From: Siminovitchia fortis
Lineage (GTDB): Bacteria; Bacillota; Bacilli; Bacillales; Bacillaceae_C
Reading direction: 5' to 3'
Assembly: GCF_003605365.2 (NCBI RefSeq)
Contig: NZ_QYTU02000005.1
Location: forward strand, 55,043 to 119,042
Length of the DNA stretch: 64,000 nucleotides
Below are positions 32,065 through 40,240 of the stretch, one piece after another. Both the position numbers and the translations under genes were made by a program. Below the pieces are notes generated by a model. The model was not told where the DNA came from. It was given only the letters and a program-made list of their open reading frames with translations, and did not search any database. How positions within the stretch are numbered: the first letter of the stretch is position 1; each line of letters starts with the position of its first letter.

Positions 32065-33057
32065 TCACTGGCTTTTTACGTCCAAATCGGAATGATCTCC
32101 TGTAATGGGCGGGGACGGTGGTTCATCCGATTCCGGCTCCGTCTCATATTTGGCGGGCCACAATCCTTGCGGGCGGAAAAGCATCATGATAATCATAAGC
32201 AAACCGAACACCAAATATCGCCAATCGGAGACGTTCCGCAAAAACTCCGGAAGCACGATAACTAAAATGGCCCCGATCGTCACCCCGGTCACGCTTCCGA
32301 TTCCGCCGAGAACGACCGCCAGCAAAATCATGATGGATTGCAGCACCTTAAAACTGTGCGGTGCCACCGCTCCCATTTTTACAGCGAAAAATGAACCTGC
32401 CAAACCGCCGATAATGGCGCCGATCACGAATGCCAGCAATTTCATTCTGACCCTGTCAACACCCATTGCCTCTGCAGCGTCTTCATCTTCGCGGATATAC
32501 GTCCAAGCCCTTCCGATCCGGGAACGGCCCAGACGGGCTGTAACAAAAATAGTGATAACAGCAAGGATTAAAATCACAATATAAAAATCCAGCTGGCTCT
32601 TTAATTCATATCCTCCAATGTTGGGACTGGGGATGCCGAATATTCCCGTAGCCGTACCAGTAATTTCCAGATTCGTTGCCGTAATCCGGATGATCTCGCC
32701 GAATCCGAGAGTGACAACTGCCAAGTAATCACTGCGCAGCCTGAGTGAGGGTGCTCCGATAATGGCGCCGCTGATCGCTGAAAACAATGCAGCCACCGGA
32801 AGCGTCATCAAAAACGGCCACTCATAAGCTGTCATTAAAATCCCTGTCGTATAGGCTCCAATCGCGAAAAAGGCGGCATATCCAAGATCAAGCAATCCCG
32901 CATATCCGGCAACGACATTCAATCCTTGGGCCATGATGATGTAAAGCAGAGCGAGCGTAGCGACATCAATCCAATAATTATTTGTCATGAACGGAAACGC
33001 CAGGGCTGCCAATAATAGAACGGTCAATACGGCTGTCCGCTTCTTAAGAACACTCAT
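32065..33057 (-). CDS. livM: Branched-chain amino-acid-type ABC transporter permease LivM
   Basis: 330 residues, about nine hydrophobic segments. The BPD_transp_2 motif GYAGLLDLGYAAFFAIGAYT near residue 50 and GRAWTYIREDEDAAEAMGVD near 185 (coupling helix) are typical of LivM. The C-terminus is a proline- and Asp-rich hydrophilic tail. It forms the inner-membrane channel with LivH, whose gene ends 3 nt upstream. Confidence 0.92.
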   Translation of the reverse strand: MSVLKKRTAVLTVLLLAALAFPFMTNNYWIDVATLALLYIIMAQGLNVVAGYAGLLDLGYAAFFAIGAYTTGILMTAYEWPFLMTLPVAALFSAISGAIIGAPSLRLRSDYLAVVTLGFGEIIRITATNLEITGTATGIFGIPSPNIGGYELKSQLDFYIVILILAVITIFVTARLGRSRIGRAWTYIREDEDAAEAMGVDRVRMKLLAFVIGAIIGGLAGSFFAVKMGAVAPHSFKVLQSIMILLAVVLGGIGSVTGVTIGAILVIVLPEFLRNVSDWRYLVFGLLMIIMMLFRPQGLWPAKYETEPESDEPPSPPITGDHSDLDVKSQ

Positions 33058-33060
33058 CGG

Positions 33061-33963
33061 CTACATCCTCTCCGTCACTTGCTCACCCAGTATGCCTGTT
33101 GGCTTGAAGACAAGGAATAAAATCAATATGGCGAAAGCGATGACATCTTTCCAGGCTCCACCGATCACCATCGTGCCGGCCGTTTCCAATATACCGAGCA
33201 TGAAACCGCCAAGCATCGCCCCCTGGATATTTCCGATGCCTCCCAAAACGGCAGCAGTGAACGCTTTTAACCCCATGATGAAGCCCATGAGAAAATTGAT
33301 CGTCCCGTAATAGACCGCTGTCATGATACCCGCAGATGCAGCCAGGGTCGTTCCGATAAAAAATGTCATGGCAATCACACTGTTGATATTGACGCCCATG
33401 AGGCTGGTTGCTGTCTGATCCATCGAAATCGCCCTCATGGCCTTCCCATATAACGTTCCGTGGACAAATCTTTGCAGCCCATACATTAAAGCTGCGGCAA
33501 CCAATACTAAAATAATCTGTGAGTAAGTGATGTTTGCTCCCAGGATGTCAATGCCAGCAGTCGGTAATTTAATGGGAAAAGTCAGGTAATTCGGGCTCCA
33601 AATGAGCATGGAACCATATTCCAAAGAGAGGCCTACTCCAAGAGCCGTAATCAGAAGAGAGATGCGCGGAGCATTCAATAAAGGGCGGTACGCCAGCCGT
33701 TCCACCCCCATGCCGACCATGCCGACCAAGATAATCGAAACAATAAAGACAATTCCAATCGCCAACATGCCCGGACCGGCGGACCCGCCCATCAAAAGCG
33801 ATATCCCGGTATACCCGATAAAAGCGCCAAACATATAAAAGTCCCCATGTGCAAAGTTCAACAGCCTGATAATTCCGTAGACCATCGTATAACCAAGGGC
33901 GATCAGACTGTAAAATGCCCCCAATACAAGTCCGTCCCCAAGTGCCTGAACGAGAATCTCCAT
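33061..33963 (-). CDS. livH: Branched-chain amino-acid-type ABC transporter permease LivH
   Basis: 300 residues, about eight membrane segments. GLVLGAFYSLIALGYTMVYG and LLNFAHGDFYMFGAF near the N-terminus are LivH hallmarks, and GKAMRAISMDQTATSLMGVN near 175 is the ATPase-coupling loop. It follows the binding protein gene livJ after a hairpin terminator (33992-34029), so livHMGF are probably expressed at lower level than livJ. Confidence 0.92.
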   Translation of the reverse strand: MEILVQALGDGLVLGAFYSLIALGYTMVYGIIRLLNFAHGDFYMFGAFIGYTGISLLMGGSAGPGMLAIGIVFIVSIILVGMVGMGVERLAYRPLLNAPRISLLITALGVGLSLEYGSMLIWSPNYLTFPIKLPTAGIDILGANITYSQIILVLVAAALMYGLQRFVHGTLYGKAMRAISMDQTATSLMGVNINSVIAMTFFIGTTLAASAGIMTAVYYGTINFLMGFIMGLKAFTAAVLGGIGNIQGAMLGGFMLGILETAGTMVIGGAWKDVIAFAILILFLVFKPTGILGEQVTERM

Positions 33964-33991
33964 ATGACGATCACCGCTTTCCCCTGTTTTT

Positions 33992-34029
33992 AAAAAAGAG
34001 AGTCCCTTGAAATGGCAAGGGACTCCCTT
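33992..34029 (-). terminator. Hairpin between livJ and livH
   Basis: Minus strand AAGGGAGTCCCTTG-CCATTT-CAAGGGACTCTCTTTTTT. It comes 15 nt after the livJ stop and should end most livJ messages, letting only part of transcription continue into livHMGF. Confidence 0.8.
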
Positions 34030-34043
34030 ACTCCCTCGTGTGG

Positions 34044-35228
34044 TTACTCTACAATTTCAAATTTTCCATTGTTAAGCTGGATCAACAAGAAATCCGCGTT
34101 TTCCCTTGTCCCATCCTCTTTGAACGTGTATGTTTCTCCAAAGGCTGGAAAATCTTTCGTTTCGCTCAACGCCTTGATCAACGCTTCTTTGTCGTTAGGG
34201 TCACCTACGCGTTCAATCGCATCAGCCGCCAGGCGGATTCCGTCGTATTGCCTATGGCCGAACGTCAAAGGATTGTTTCCGTATGTTTCTTTGTATTCTT
34301 TTACAAAGGCCTTTGCTTCCGGAGTATCAACGTAATTGATTGTGACCGCCTGTGAAAGGATGACGCCTTCCGCATCCTTTTCGCCGGCCACTTCAACGAA
34401 CGGCTCGGTCGGATTGCCGTCTCCCGCCATAAACGGACCGCTCACACCTTTTTGTTTGAACTGCTTCATGATCAATCCGCCGGCATTATAAAAGCCTGTG
34501 AAATATGTCGCGTCCGGATTAAGGGATTTAAGCTTTGTCGCCAATGCCCCAAAATCTTTCTCTTCAGGGTTGATCGCTTCAAATGCGATTACCTTCCCGC
34601 CGTTTTTCTCGTGCAATTCCTTTGTAATGTCGGCAGTGTCCCTCGCATAGTCGGAATTATCGTGAATAAGCGCCAATTTGTCCATGTTGTTGTCTTTTAA
34701 ATAGTCAGCGACCCTTTTGCCTTGGTCAAAAACCATGCTGTTGATGAAGAAAAGGTTATTGTACCCCTGCTCAGGAAGCTGCGGTGAATTGGCTGCAACC
34801 ATGATCGTCGGCATTCCCGCCTTATGGAGTACCCCGCTGGCAGGCAGGGCGGCAGCCGAACAATAATGTCCGACAACAATGCTGACGTTATCCTGGACAA
34901 GCTTATTCGCTGCTGTCACGGCCTGCTGCGGATCACAGGCATCGTCGACCATAACCAGTTCGATATCTTTTCCAAGGACACCACCGGCTTCATTGATGTG
35001 CTTGGCTGCCATTTCCGCTCCGTTTGCCATGTCCTTCCCTTCAGCTGCACTCGGTCCAGTGGTCGGTACGGATACACCGATTTTGATCGTATCGCCTCCG
35101 GATGAGGAACCGCCGCTATCACTGCTTGTACTCTTTCCTCCGCTGCCAGAACCGCAGCCGCTCAGGATGAACCCCAGCATCAACAAAGCCGCCATGATAA
35201 TCGAAAACCTTTTTCGTTTGAACATCAT
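34044..35228 (-). CDS. livJ: ABC transporter substrate-binding lipoprotein LivJ/LivK-like
   Basis: 394 residues. ATG 35228 is 6 nt after GGGGG, and gives a lipoprotein signal with lipobox ILSGC near residue 19-23, followed by a Ser/Gly-rich linker. Mature fold is a Leu/Ile/Val-binding periplasmic protein (IKIGVSVPTTGPSAAEGKDMANGAEMA). In-frame starts further upstream (to 35327) would bury the signal and are rejected. The ligand may be a branched-chain or other amino acid or an amide; the neighbouring catabolic genes argue for a catabolic substrate. The leader contains a cre-like site and a promoter about 215 nt upstream. Confidence 0.9.
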   Translation of the reverse strand: MMFKRKRFSIIMAALLMLGFILSGCGSGSGGKSTSSDSGGSSSGGDTIKIGVSVPTTGPSAAEGKDMANGAEMAAKHINEAGGVLGKDIELVMVDDACDPQQAVTAANKLVQDNVSIVVGHYCSAAALPASGVLHKAGMPTIMVAANSPQLPEQGYNNLFFINSMVFDQGKRVADYLKDNNMDKLALIHDNSDYARDTADITKELHEKNGGKVIAFEAINPEEKDFGALATKLKSLNPDATYFTGFYNAGGLIMKQFKQKGVSGPFMAGDGNPTEPFVEVAGEKDAEGVILSQAVTINYVDTPEAKAFVKEYKETYGNNPLTFGHRQYDGIRLAADAIERVGDPNDKEALIKALSETKDFPAFGETYTFKEDGTRENADFLLIQLNNGKFEIVE

Positions 35229-35299
35229 TGAATTCCCCCTATTGTTTTTTAAAAAGCCGGCAGGTTTTAAAAGGGCAACCACCTCCCCTAAACGGTGAA

Positions 35300-35313
35300 T
35301 GTATGCGCTTACA
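35300..35313. promoter_or_regulatory. Candidate CcpA (cre) site in the livJ leader
   Basis: TGTATGCGCTTACA is a near-perfect palindrome, one mismatch from the cre consensus TGWAANCGNTNNCA. It lies in the transcribed leader, about 72 nt before the livJ ATG, suggesting carbon-catabolite road-block control. Confidence 0.45.
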
Positions 35314-35440
35314 ATTGAGATGTACAACCATCACCTTTTCCAATCAAATGGAACATAAATAATTTAATCCTTTTAAATATTTCGTTAAATTTAACCGTAT
35401 TAGTCTGTTGGCCAGGTGGCCCGGCGGTATAATTAGATCA

Positions 35441-35469
35441 AATTTACTGTATTTTAAATGTCATGTCAA
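35441..35469 (-). promoter_or_regulatory. Candidate promoter of the livJ operon
   Basis: Minus strand TTGACA, 17 bp, TAAATT. It would give a leader of about 205-215 nt containing the palindrome GTTAAATTTAAC (about 35386-35397) and the cre-like site. Confidence 0.5.
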
Positions 35470-35523
35470 TAATTTATTTGAATATTGCCAAAACTGTATA
35501 TAATTCGACATCATTATTAAAGT

Positions 35524-35572
35524 AAAAAAAAAAGCAGAAGGCACTTTTCAATTCCGTTCAATATCCTTCTGC
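35524..35572 (-). terminator. Terminator downstream of the aldehyde dehydrogenase and repeat
   Basis: Minus strand AGCAGAAGG and CCTTCTGC arms (long A+T loop) followed by ten T. It lies past the dispersed repeats that follow the aldehyde dehydrogenase gene. Confidence 0.7.
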
Positions 35573-35604
35573 TGTTTCCGAATAGAAAAAAGTTTTTCTG
35601 GTAC

Positions 35605-35837
35605 TGTCTAGCTTCAGCGCCTAGCTCCTCGAGGTCATAAGCCAATCGCTGCTGAGGGCAAACTACGCCTTCTTCAGCGCTCGTCTTATGCTTGTCGGGG
35701 CTGACTTAGGCGCTTCCGCTTTTCTATTGTCCAGCTCCGGGTGGCAGGGGCTCGAGGTCGCTTCAAAAAAACCAATGAAGGCATAAGGCGCCTTCACTGG
35801 TTTTTTCTCCAGCGCTTGTCGCCCCTGGGCAGCCACC
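35605..35837. repeat. Two further intergenic repeat modules with internal hairpin
   Basis: Module A (35605-35724) has GTCTAGCTTCAGCGCCTAGC, GAGGTCATAAGCC and CTTGTCGGGGCTGA...GGCGCTTCCGCTTTTCTAT. Module B (35725-35837) has GGGTGGCAGGGGCTCGAGGT and CTTGTCGCCCCTGGGCAGCC. Both, like copy 3, end in CCGCTTTTCTATTGTCCAGC, so the three modules are concatenated through that joint. Parts of module B recur inside the 61.8 kb copy. Confidence 0.75.
35765..35806. terminator. Terminator-like hairpin inside repeat module B
   Basis: AAAAAACCAATGAAGGC and GCCTTCACTGGTTTTTT arms flank ATAAGGC; one mismatch. It is active-looking in both directions and is carried by the repeat itself. Confidence 0.65.
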
Positions 35838-35998
35838 CTCCGCTTTTCTATTGTCCAGCTTCAGCGCCTATCGACTAGCAGACTTCGCGCCTCCTCCTAC
35901 GATAAGTCAACATCGGCTCCTTCGTCGCCGTGTTTCCTTTATCTCGTCGAAGGCACTCCAGTCTGTACGTCGATGGACAGGCGCTTCCGCTTTTCTAT
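35838..35998. repeat. Dispersed intergenic repeat, copy 3 (inverted)
   Basis: Inverted relative to copies 1, 2 and 4: GCGCCTATCGACTAGCAGAC, CCTACGATAAGTCAACATCG, GTGTTTCCTTTATCTCGTCG, CACTCCAGTCTGTACGTCGA. It ends at the stop codon of the aldehyde dehydrogenase gene, again abutting a coding end as at 8211. Confidence 0.8.
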
Positions 35999-37479
35999 CA
36001 ATAATTATCAATTTGCGCACGCTGGATTTTTCCGCTGTAGTCCACGTAGACGGATCTCCACTCGGTGAATACATCAAGTGAGGCAACGCCGGAATCGCGG
36101 TGACCGTTGCCTGTTCCTTTCGTTCCTCCGAACGGAAGGTGGATTTCAGCACCGGTGGTACCTGCATTCACATAGACAATACCTGTATCAAAATCACGCA
36201 TAGCGCGGAAAACTTTGTTTACGTCAGCTGTAAAAATGGAACTGGAGAGCCCAAACTTCACACTGTTGTTCACTTCGATCGCTTCATCCAGATCTTTTAC
36301 AGGAATGAAAGATACGACCGGTCCGAAAATTTCTTCCTGGCCGATCCGCATGTCGGATCTGACATCCGTGAAAAGAGTCGGCTGATAGAAGTTTCCTTTA
36401 TCCAATCCGTTTTCTGTGGCGATTTCCCCGCCTGCCAGGAGCTTCGCTCCCTCTTCCTTCCCAATTTTCACGTATTCGTGAATTTTTTCAAGGGCATCAC
36501 GGTTAATGACAGGCCCAACATCGACAGATTCATCCAAACCGTCGCCAAGTTTCAAGTCCTTCATTTTCTCAAGAACCTTCTGTTCCAGTGCTTCTTTGAC
36601 CGATTCCTGGACGATGACACGGCTGCAGGCAGTGCATCTTTGTCCGGACGTACCAAAGGCGCTCCACACGATTCCATCTGCCGCCAGATCCAGATCCGCA
36701 TCCTCCAATACCGTCACGGCGTTTTTTCCGCCCATTTCAAGTGAAGTGCGCTTCAGCAGTTCACCGGCCCGGCCATTGATTTTGGCTCCGACTTCATTTG
36801 ATCCTGTAAACGAAACAAGGTCGATATCAGGATGCTCGACAATGGCGTTTCCGACAACGCTTCCCGAGCCGTACACAAGGTTGAGGAGCCCTTTTGGCAG
36901 CCCGGCTTCTTCATAAATTTTCACAAATTCCGCTGCCAAAAATGGCGTTTCGGATGCAGGTTTCCAAACAACGGCATTCCCCGCAACCAATGCCGGGAGA
37001 GACTTCCAGGAGGCAATGGCGATCGGGAAGTTCCAAGGCGTGATCAATCCTGCCACACCCACAGGCACACGGACACTCATGGCAAACTTGTCCCTTAACT
37101 CGGACGGAACCGTCTCCCCGAACAGCCGGCGGCCTTCCCCTGCCATATAAAAAGCCATATCGATCGCTTCCTGCACCTCACCGCGTGCTTCAGCTATGAC
37201 TTTCCCCATCTCTTTCGTCAAGACCTGCGCCAATTGCTCCTTGCGCTCTTTCAACAAATACGCCACTTCATATAAAACGTCTGCACGTTCGGGAGCCGGT
37301 ACAAGCGCCCATTTCTTTTGTGCTTCCTTCGCGGCCTGAACCGCACGATCCACATCTTTGGCGGTGGAAACGGTCACCTCGCCAAGCACCTCGCCGTTCA
37401 CCGGATTCGTATTCTTGATGAATTCGCCTGATTCAGAAGGAACCCATTCCCCATTAATAAAGTTTACATATCGTTCCAT
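35998..37479 (-). CDS. NAD(P)-dependent aldehyde dehydrogenase
   Basis: 493 residues, complete ALDH superfamily. Cofactor and catalytic residues: ITPWNFPIAIASWK near 150, VSFTGSNEVGAKI near 225, general-base Glu in TSLEMGGKNAV near 250, catalytic Cys in GTSGQRCTACSRVIV near 285, and EEIFGPVVSFIP near 385. It oxidises an aldehyde to the acid in the cytosol. Sequence resembles the alpha-ketoglutaric-semialdehyde / YcbD branch, but the substrate cannot be fixed. A cre-like site overlaps its promoter, so it is probably glucose-repressed. Monocistronic. Confidence 0.9.
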   Translation of the reverse strand: MERYVNFINGEWVPSESGEFIKNTNPVNGEVLGEVTVSTAKDVDRAVQAAKEAQKKWALVPAPERADVLYEVAYLLKERKEQLAQVLTKEMGKVIAEARGEVQEAIDMAFYMAGEGRRLFGETVPSELRDKFAMSVRVPVGVAGLITPWNFPIAIASWKSLPALVAGNAVVWKPASETPFLAAEFVKIYEEAGLPKGLLNLVYGSGSVVGNAIVEHPDIDLVSFTGSNEVGAKINGRAGELLKRTSLEMGGKNAVTVLEDADLDLAADGIVWSAFGTSGQRCTACSRVIVQESVKEALEQKVLEKMKDLKLGDGLDESVDVGPVINRDALEKIHEYVKIGKEEGAKLLAGGEIATENGLDKGNFYQPTLFTDVRSDMRIGQEEIFGPVVSFIPVKDLDEAIEVNNSVKFGLSSSIFTADVNKVFRAMRDFDTGIVYVNAGTTGAEIHLPFGGTKGTGNGHRDSGVASLDVFTEWRSVYVDYSGKIQRAQIDNY

Positions 37480-37555
37480 ACGTCTGACTCCTCCTTCATT
37501 CGTTCATTCTGTATCAATCAAAGATGTCTTGCCGTTCATCCATCAATTATATCAA

Positions 37556-37569
37556 TCTAAACGCTTTCA
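37556..37569. promoter_or_regulatory. cre-like site and -10 of the aldehyde dehydrogenase gene
   Basis: Minus strand TGAAAGCGTTTAGA has 13 of 14 matches to the cre consensus and lies directly upstream of a TATAAT (minus, 37551-37546). CcpA binding there would block RNA polymerase. Confidence 0.5.
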
Positions 37570-37689
37570 TACTATTACTTTAACAATTTGACTTTTATCA
37601 TTCTATGGTCAACCTGTACAAAAATGAATGATTCACATGCCTGTATATTATTGAAAGCATACAATTGGCGTGCAGCATTCTTTTGTATT

Positions 37690-37719
37690 GAATATTTGAA
37701 TCGGGCAATTGACAAAATA
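37690..37719 (+). promoter_or_regulatory. Candidate forespore (sigma-G/F) promoter of the sspO-like gene
   Basis: GAATA, 18 bp, CAAAATA, close to the sigma-G pattern GNATR-N18-CATNNTA. About 19 nt before the start codon. Confidence 0.4.
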
Positions 37720-37737
37720 TTATTGGAGGTGATTAGG

Positions 37738-37962
37738 ATGGCTAAAAGAACACAAAGCAACATTGAAGGGATGAACCCGGAAAAGAAGCAGGATTACGGG
37801 GCAAAGATTGATCCAACCGAGCCATTGAGCGCAGCACAAAGGCTCAACAACAAAAAAAGAAAAAGAATCAGTAAAAAACTTGGAAGCGGTCCCTTCTTCG
37901 CTTCCAAGTTTTTTATCTTTTTAAAGGCCTTTCGTTTATTCAATAGACTGTATGTTTATTAA
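37738..37962 (+). CDS. sspO: Small acid-soluble spore protein O-like, with frameshifted C-terminus
   Basis: ATG 37738 follows GGAGGTGATTAGG. The first 45 residues match the SspO pattern: a KR start, an IEGMN word, an acidic Gly/Ala middle, and EPLSAAQRLNNKKRK. Known SspO proteins end KKNQ-stop at about 48 residues. Here one A is missing in an A-rich run (37852-37864); adding it back gives exactly KKNQ and TAA. As read, the frame loses its stop, passes through the terminator hairpin and adds about 26 hydrophobic residues to 37962. It is either a real recent mutation or a sequencing error in the homopolymer. SspO is a minor forespore protein in Bacillus spores. Confidence 0.7.
   Translation: MAKRTQSNIEGMNPEKKQDYGAKIDPTEPLSAAQRLNNKKRKRISKKLGSGPFFASKFFIFLKAFRLFNRLYVY
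37873..37914 (+). terminator. Terminator of the sspO-like gene
   Basis: AAAAACTTGGAAGCG and CGCTTCCAAGTTTTTT arms flank GTCCCTTCTT. It starts a few bases after the stop codon that the un-frameshifted gene would have. Confidence 0.85.
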
Positions 37963-37972
37963 AAATACTGCA

Positions 37973-38001
37973 TTGATTTTCGCATAATACAGGAGTATAA
38001 T
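37973..38001 (+). promoter_or_regulatory. Sigma-A type promoter of the SulP gene
   Basis: TTGATT, 17 bp, TATAAT, about 75 nt before the start codon. Confidence 0.6.
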
Positions 38002-38074
38002 AAGTATAGATATACAAATACCATTCATTTTTTCTTTTAGTTTTTCGGAAATAAATATATAGAGGTGTTGCTGT

Positions 38075-39754
38075 TTGTTTGCTGATGATCGATTTCGCGA
38101 TTACCAGCCTGCAAGCCTCCGCAAAGATTTCATTTCTGGGATCACTGTCGGTATCGTAGCCATTCCTCTTGGGATGGCTTTTGCCATGGCTTCCGGCGTT
38201 AAGCCTGAATACGGTATTTACACGACGATTATCGCTGGATTAATTGTATCTTTGCTCGGCGGCTCCCGCTATCAAATCGCGGGTCCTACGGGGGCTTTCA
38301 TTCCGATTTTGCTTGCCGTAGTACTTCAATATGGTTACGAGGATTTGTTGATCGCCGGCTTGATGGCCGGGGTCATGCTTGTGGCAATGAGTTTTTTCAA
38401 ACTCGGAAATCTGGTTCATTTCATTCCAAGGTCCGTTACCATCGGTTTTACCACGGGTATCGCCGTCATCATTTTCACTGGACAGCTCGGCAACTTTTTC
38501 GGCTTGGATTTGGACAGTCATGAGTATTTCCACCAAAATATGGCGGAGTTTTTCAGCCATTTGGGAGTGGTCAACGGATATAGCATCCTGACCGCTGTCA
38601 TCGGTCTCCTTGTCATTATTTTCGTGCCAAGAATTTTCCCGCGTGTTCCCGTGCTGCTTGTGGGGTTGATTATTCCCACTATATTTGCGGCTCTTCTTTT
38701 TCCGGGACAGGTGGAAACGGTCGGCACTGCGTACGGGGGCATCCCGCAGTCTCTTCCCAAGCTGCAGTTTCCGGAAATCACATGGGCAAAAATCGGCACG
38801 TTGTTCACTCCTGCGCTGGTCATCGCCGCACTGGGGGCGATTGAATCATTGCTGTCCGCAGTAGTTGCGGATGGGATGACCGGAGACAGGCATAATTCCA
38901 ACCGTGAATTGTTCGGACAAGGAATTGCCAACATCGTTGCTCCATTGTTCGGCGGAATTCCTGCCACGGGAGCAATCGCCCGTACAGCAACGAACATTAA
39001 ATCCGGTGCAGTAAGCCCGCTGTCCGGAGTCATTCACAGTGTTTTCGTACTTTTGACGCTGCTTTTACTTGCGCCCTATGCTTCTTATATTCCACTGGCA
39101 GCCATGGCGCCGCTTCTCATGCTTGTGGCATGGAATATGAGCGGATACAAATCATTTAAACAAATATTGCAATTGAGGACGAGCGACTCATTGGTTCTTG
39201 CCGTTACCTTTCTTCTGACTGTGTTCATAAACTTGACCGTTGCTGTCCAAGTCGGCCTCTTGCTAGCGGTCCTGTCTTTTGTAAAAAAGAAAAGCGAACA
39301 GCTTCAAATCGACGACCCGGTCGACATCCAAAGACAGCGGCAGGAATCATTGGATTTGACAGCACATTTTCAAATGAAGAAGTTCACCATCAGGGGACCG
39401 TTATTTTTCGGAACCGCACAGAGCTTCGAACATTCCCTCATGGCTTCGATCAGGAGAATGCCCCGGGTGATCCTGCTCGACATGCAGTATGTAACGATGA
39501 TTGATGCGACAGGCGAGGATAAACTGTCCCTCATTATCGACAATATCAAAAAAGCAGGCAGCACCGTCCTTATCTCAGGACTGCCGGACTGGGGACTCGA
39601 CTTGTTCAAGAAAAGCGGCTTATATGAAAAAATCGGCGCTTCCTCCTTTTTCCCGGATGAAGCAAGCGCAAGGGAATCGTTCTTTAAAAAACAAGAAACG
39701 ATTGAGTCTGCCGCAAGGGAATCGTTCCAAAGAAGAAAAAAATCTGCGGAGTGA
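38075..39754 (+). CDS. SulP family anion transporter with STAS domain
   Basis: 559 residues. Residues 15-400 are membrane-spanning (about 12-14 segments) with SulP words GITVGIVAIPLGMAFAMASG near residue 20, GPTGAFIPIL near 70 and FVLLTLLLLAPYASYIPLAAMAP near 330. The cytosolic STAS domain (about 430-530) has FFGTAQSFEHSL and VILLDMQYVTMIDATGEDKL. Start TTG 38075 has AGAGGTG upstream. Family members move sulfate or bicarbonate with Na+ or H+; there is no carbonic anhydrase or sulfur-assimilation gene beside it to choose between these. Monocistronic with own promoter and terminator. Confidence 0.92.
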   Translation: MFADDRFRDYQPASLRKDFISGITVGIVAIPLGMAFAMASGVKPEYGIYTTIIAGLIVSLLGGSRYQIAGPTGAFIPILLAVVLQYGYEDLLIAGLMAGVMLVAMSFFKLGNLVHFIPRSVTIGFTTGIAVIIFTGQLGNFFGLDLDSHEYFHQNMAEFFSHLGVVNGYSILTAVIGLLVIIFVPRIFPRVPVLLVGLIIPTIFAALLFPGQVETVGTAYGGIPQSLPKLQFPEITWAKIGTLFTPALVIAALGAIESLLSAVVADGMTGDRHNSNRELFGQGIANIVAPLFGGIPATGAIARTATNIKSGAVSPLSGVIHSVFVLLTLLLLAPYASYIPLAAMAPLLMLVAWNMSGYKSFKQILQLRTSDSLVLAVTFLLTVFINLTVAVQVGLLLAVLSFVKKKSEQLQIDDPVDIQRQRQESLDLTAHFQMKKFTIRGPLFFGTAQSFEHSLMASIRRMPRVILLDMQYVTMIDATGEDKLSLIIDNIKKAGSTVLISGLPDWGLDLFKKSGLYEKIGASSFFPDEASARESFFKKQETIESAARESFQRRKKSAE

Positions 39755-39769
39755 TTCCCGCTTTTTTTT
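39745..39769 (+). terminator. Terminator of the SulP gene
   Basis: GCGG-AGTGATTC-CCGC followed by eight T; the TGA stop of the gene lies in the loop. Confidence 0.75.
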
Positions 39770-40240
39770 GCAAATCTTAAATTTAGATATCACCTATGCC
39801 TGCGTATATTTATTGCTTCCGGGGAGTTTCTAAATTATGTTCCAAGCATCCACCTGGTGGGCGCCGTTTAAAAGAAAAGCAAATGCTCTATAATAAGCAT
39901 GGGCAATCAGATGTTCCGCATTACAGGGCAGATGATGGGTTCGCTCATGCTCCTTGGACCTGTGCATCAATGACCGATTAAAAGGAAAAACCCGTGTAAT
40001 ACTACTAAAACCAATAAACGGAAAGCCAGTCTGCTGCTCTTTTTCAGATGGAGTAAGCTACGTAGGAAGATTCGAGCGGTAAAACGGAACCCCCCTAAAC
40101 CTTGAAACGAATAAAAGTTAGAAGGCAAGGGGGGTAAAATTCCAATATTTGTAGTGTGTTGATATTGTTTGAAATATTATAGGGTTTATTTTTCTTTCCA
40201 GGACTTTTTTATAGTTGTATAGTATGGAAATTTTCCCCTT
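39770..40240. other. Gene-free stretch at the left edge of the A+T-rich island
   Basis: No gene supported. A hairpin with six-C and six-G arms (ACCCCCCT at 40087-40095, AGGGGGGT at 40127-40134) and flanking A+T tracts may end transcription. A 24-codon frame at 39899 (MGNQMFRIT...) lacks a ribosome site and is not called. Confidence 0.5.

Noticed and set aside
34044..35327. Longer start for LivJ at 35327
   Set aside because: It would place 33 residues before the lipoprotein signal; GGGGG before ATG 35228 and the lipobox fix the start there.
36100..36744. 214-codon plus-strand frame
   Set aside because: Antisense to the aldehyde dehydrogenase, which carries full catalytic motifs.
39899..39973. 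24-codon frame MGNQMFRIT...
   Set aside because: No Shine-Dalgarno, no terminator or neighbour context to support a peptide gene.
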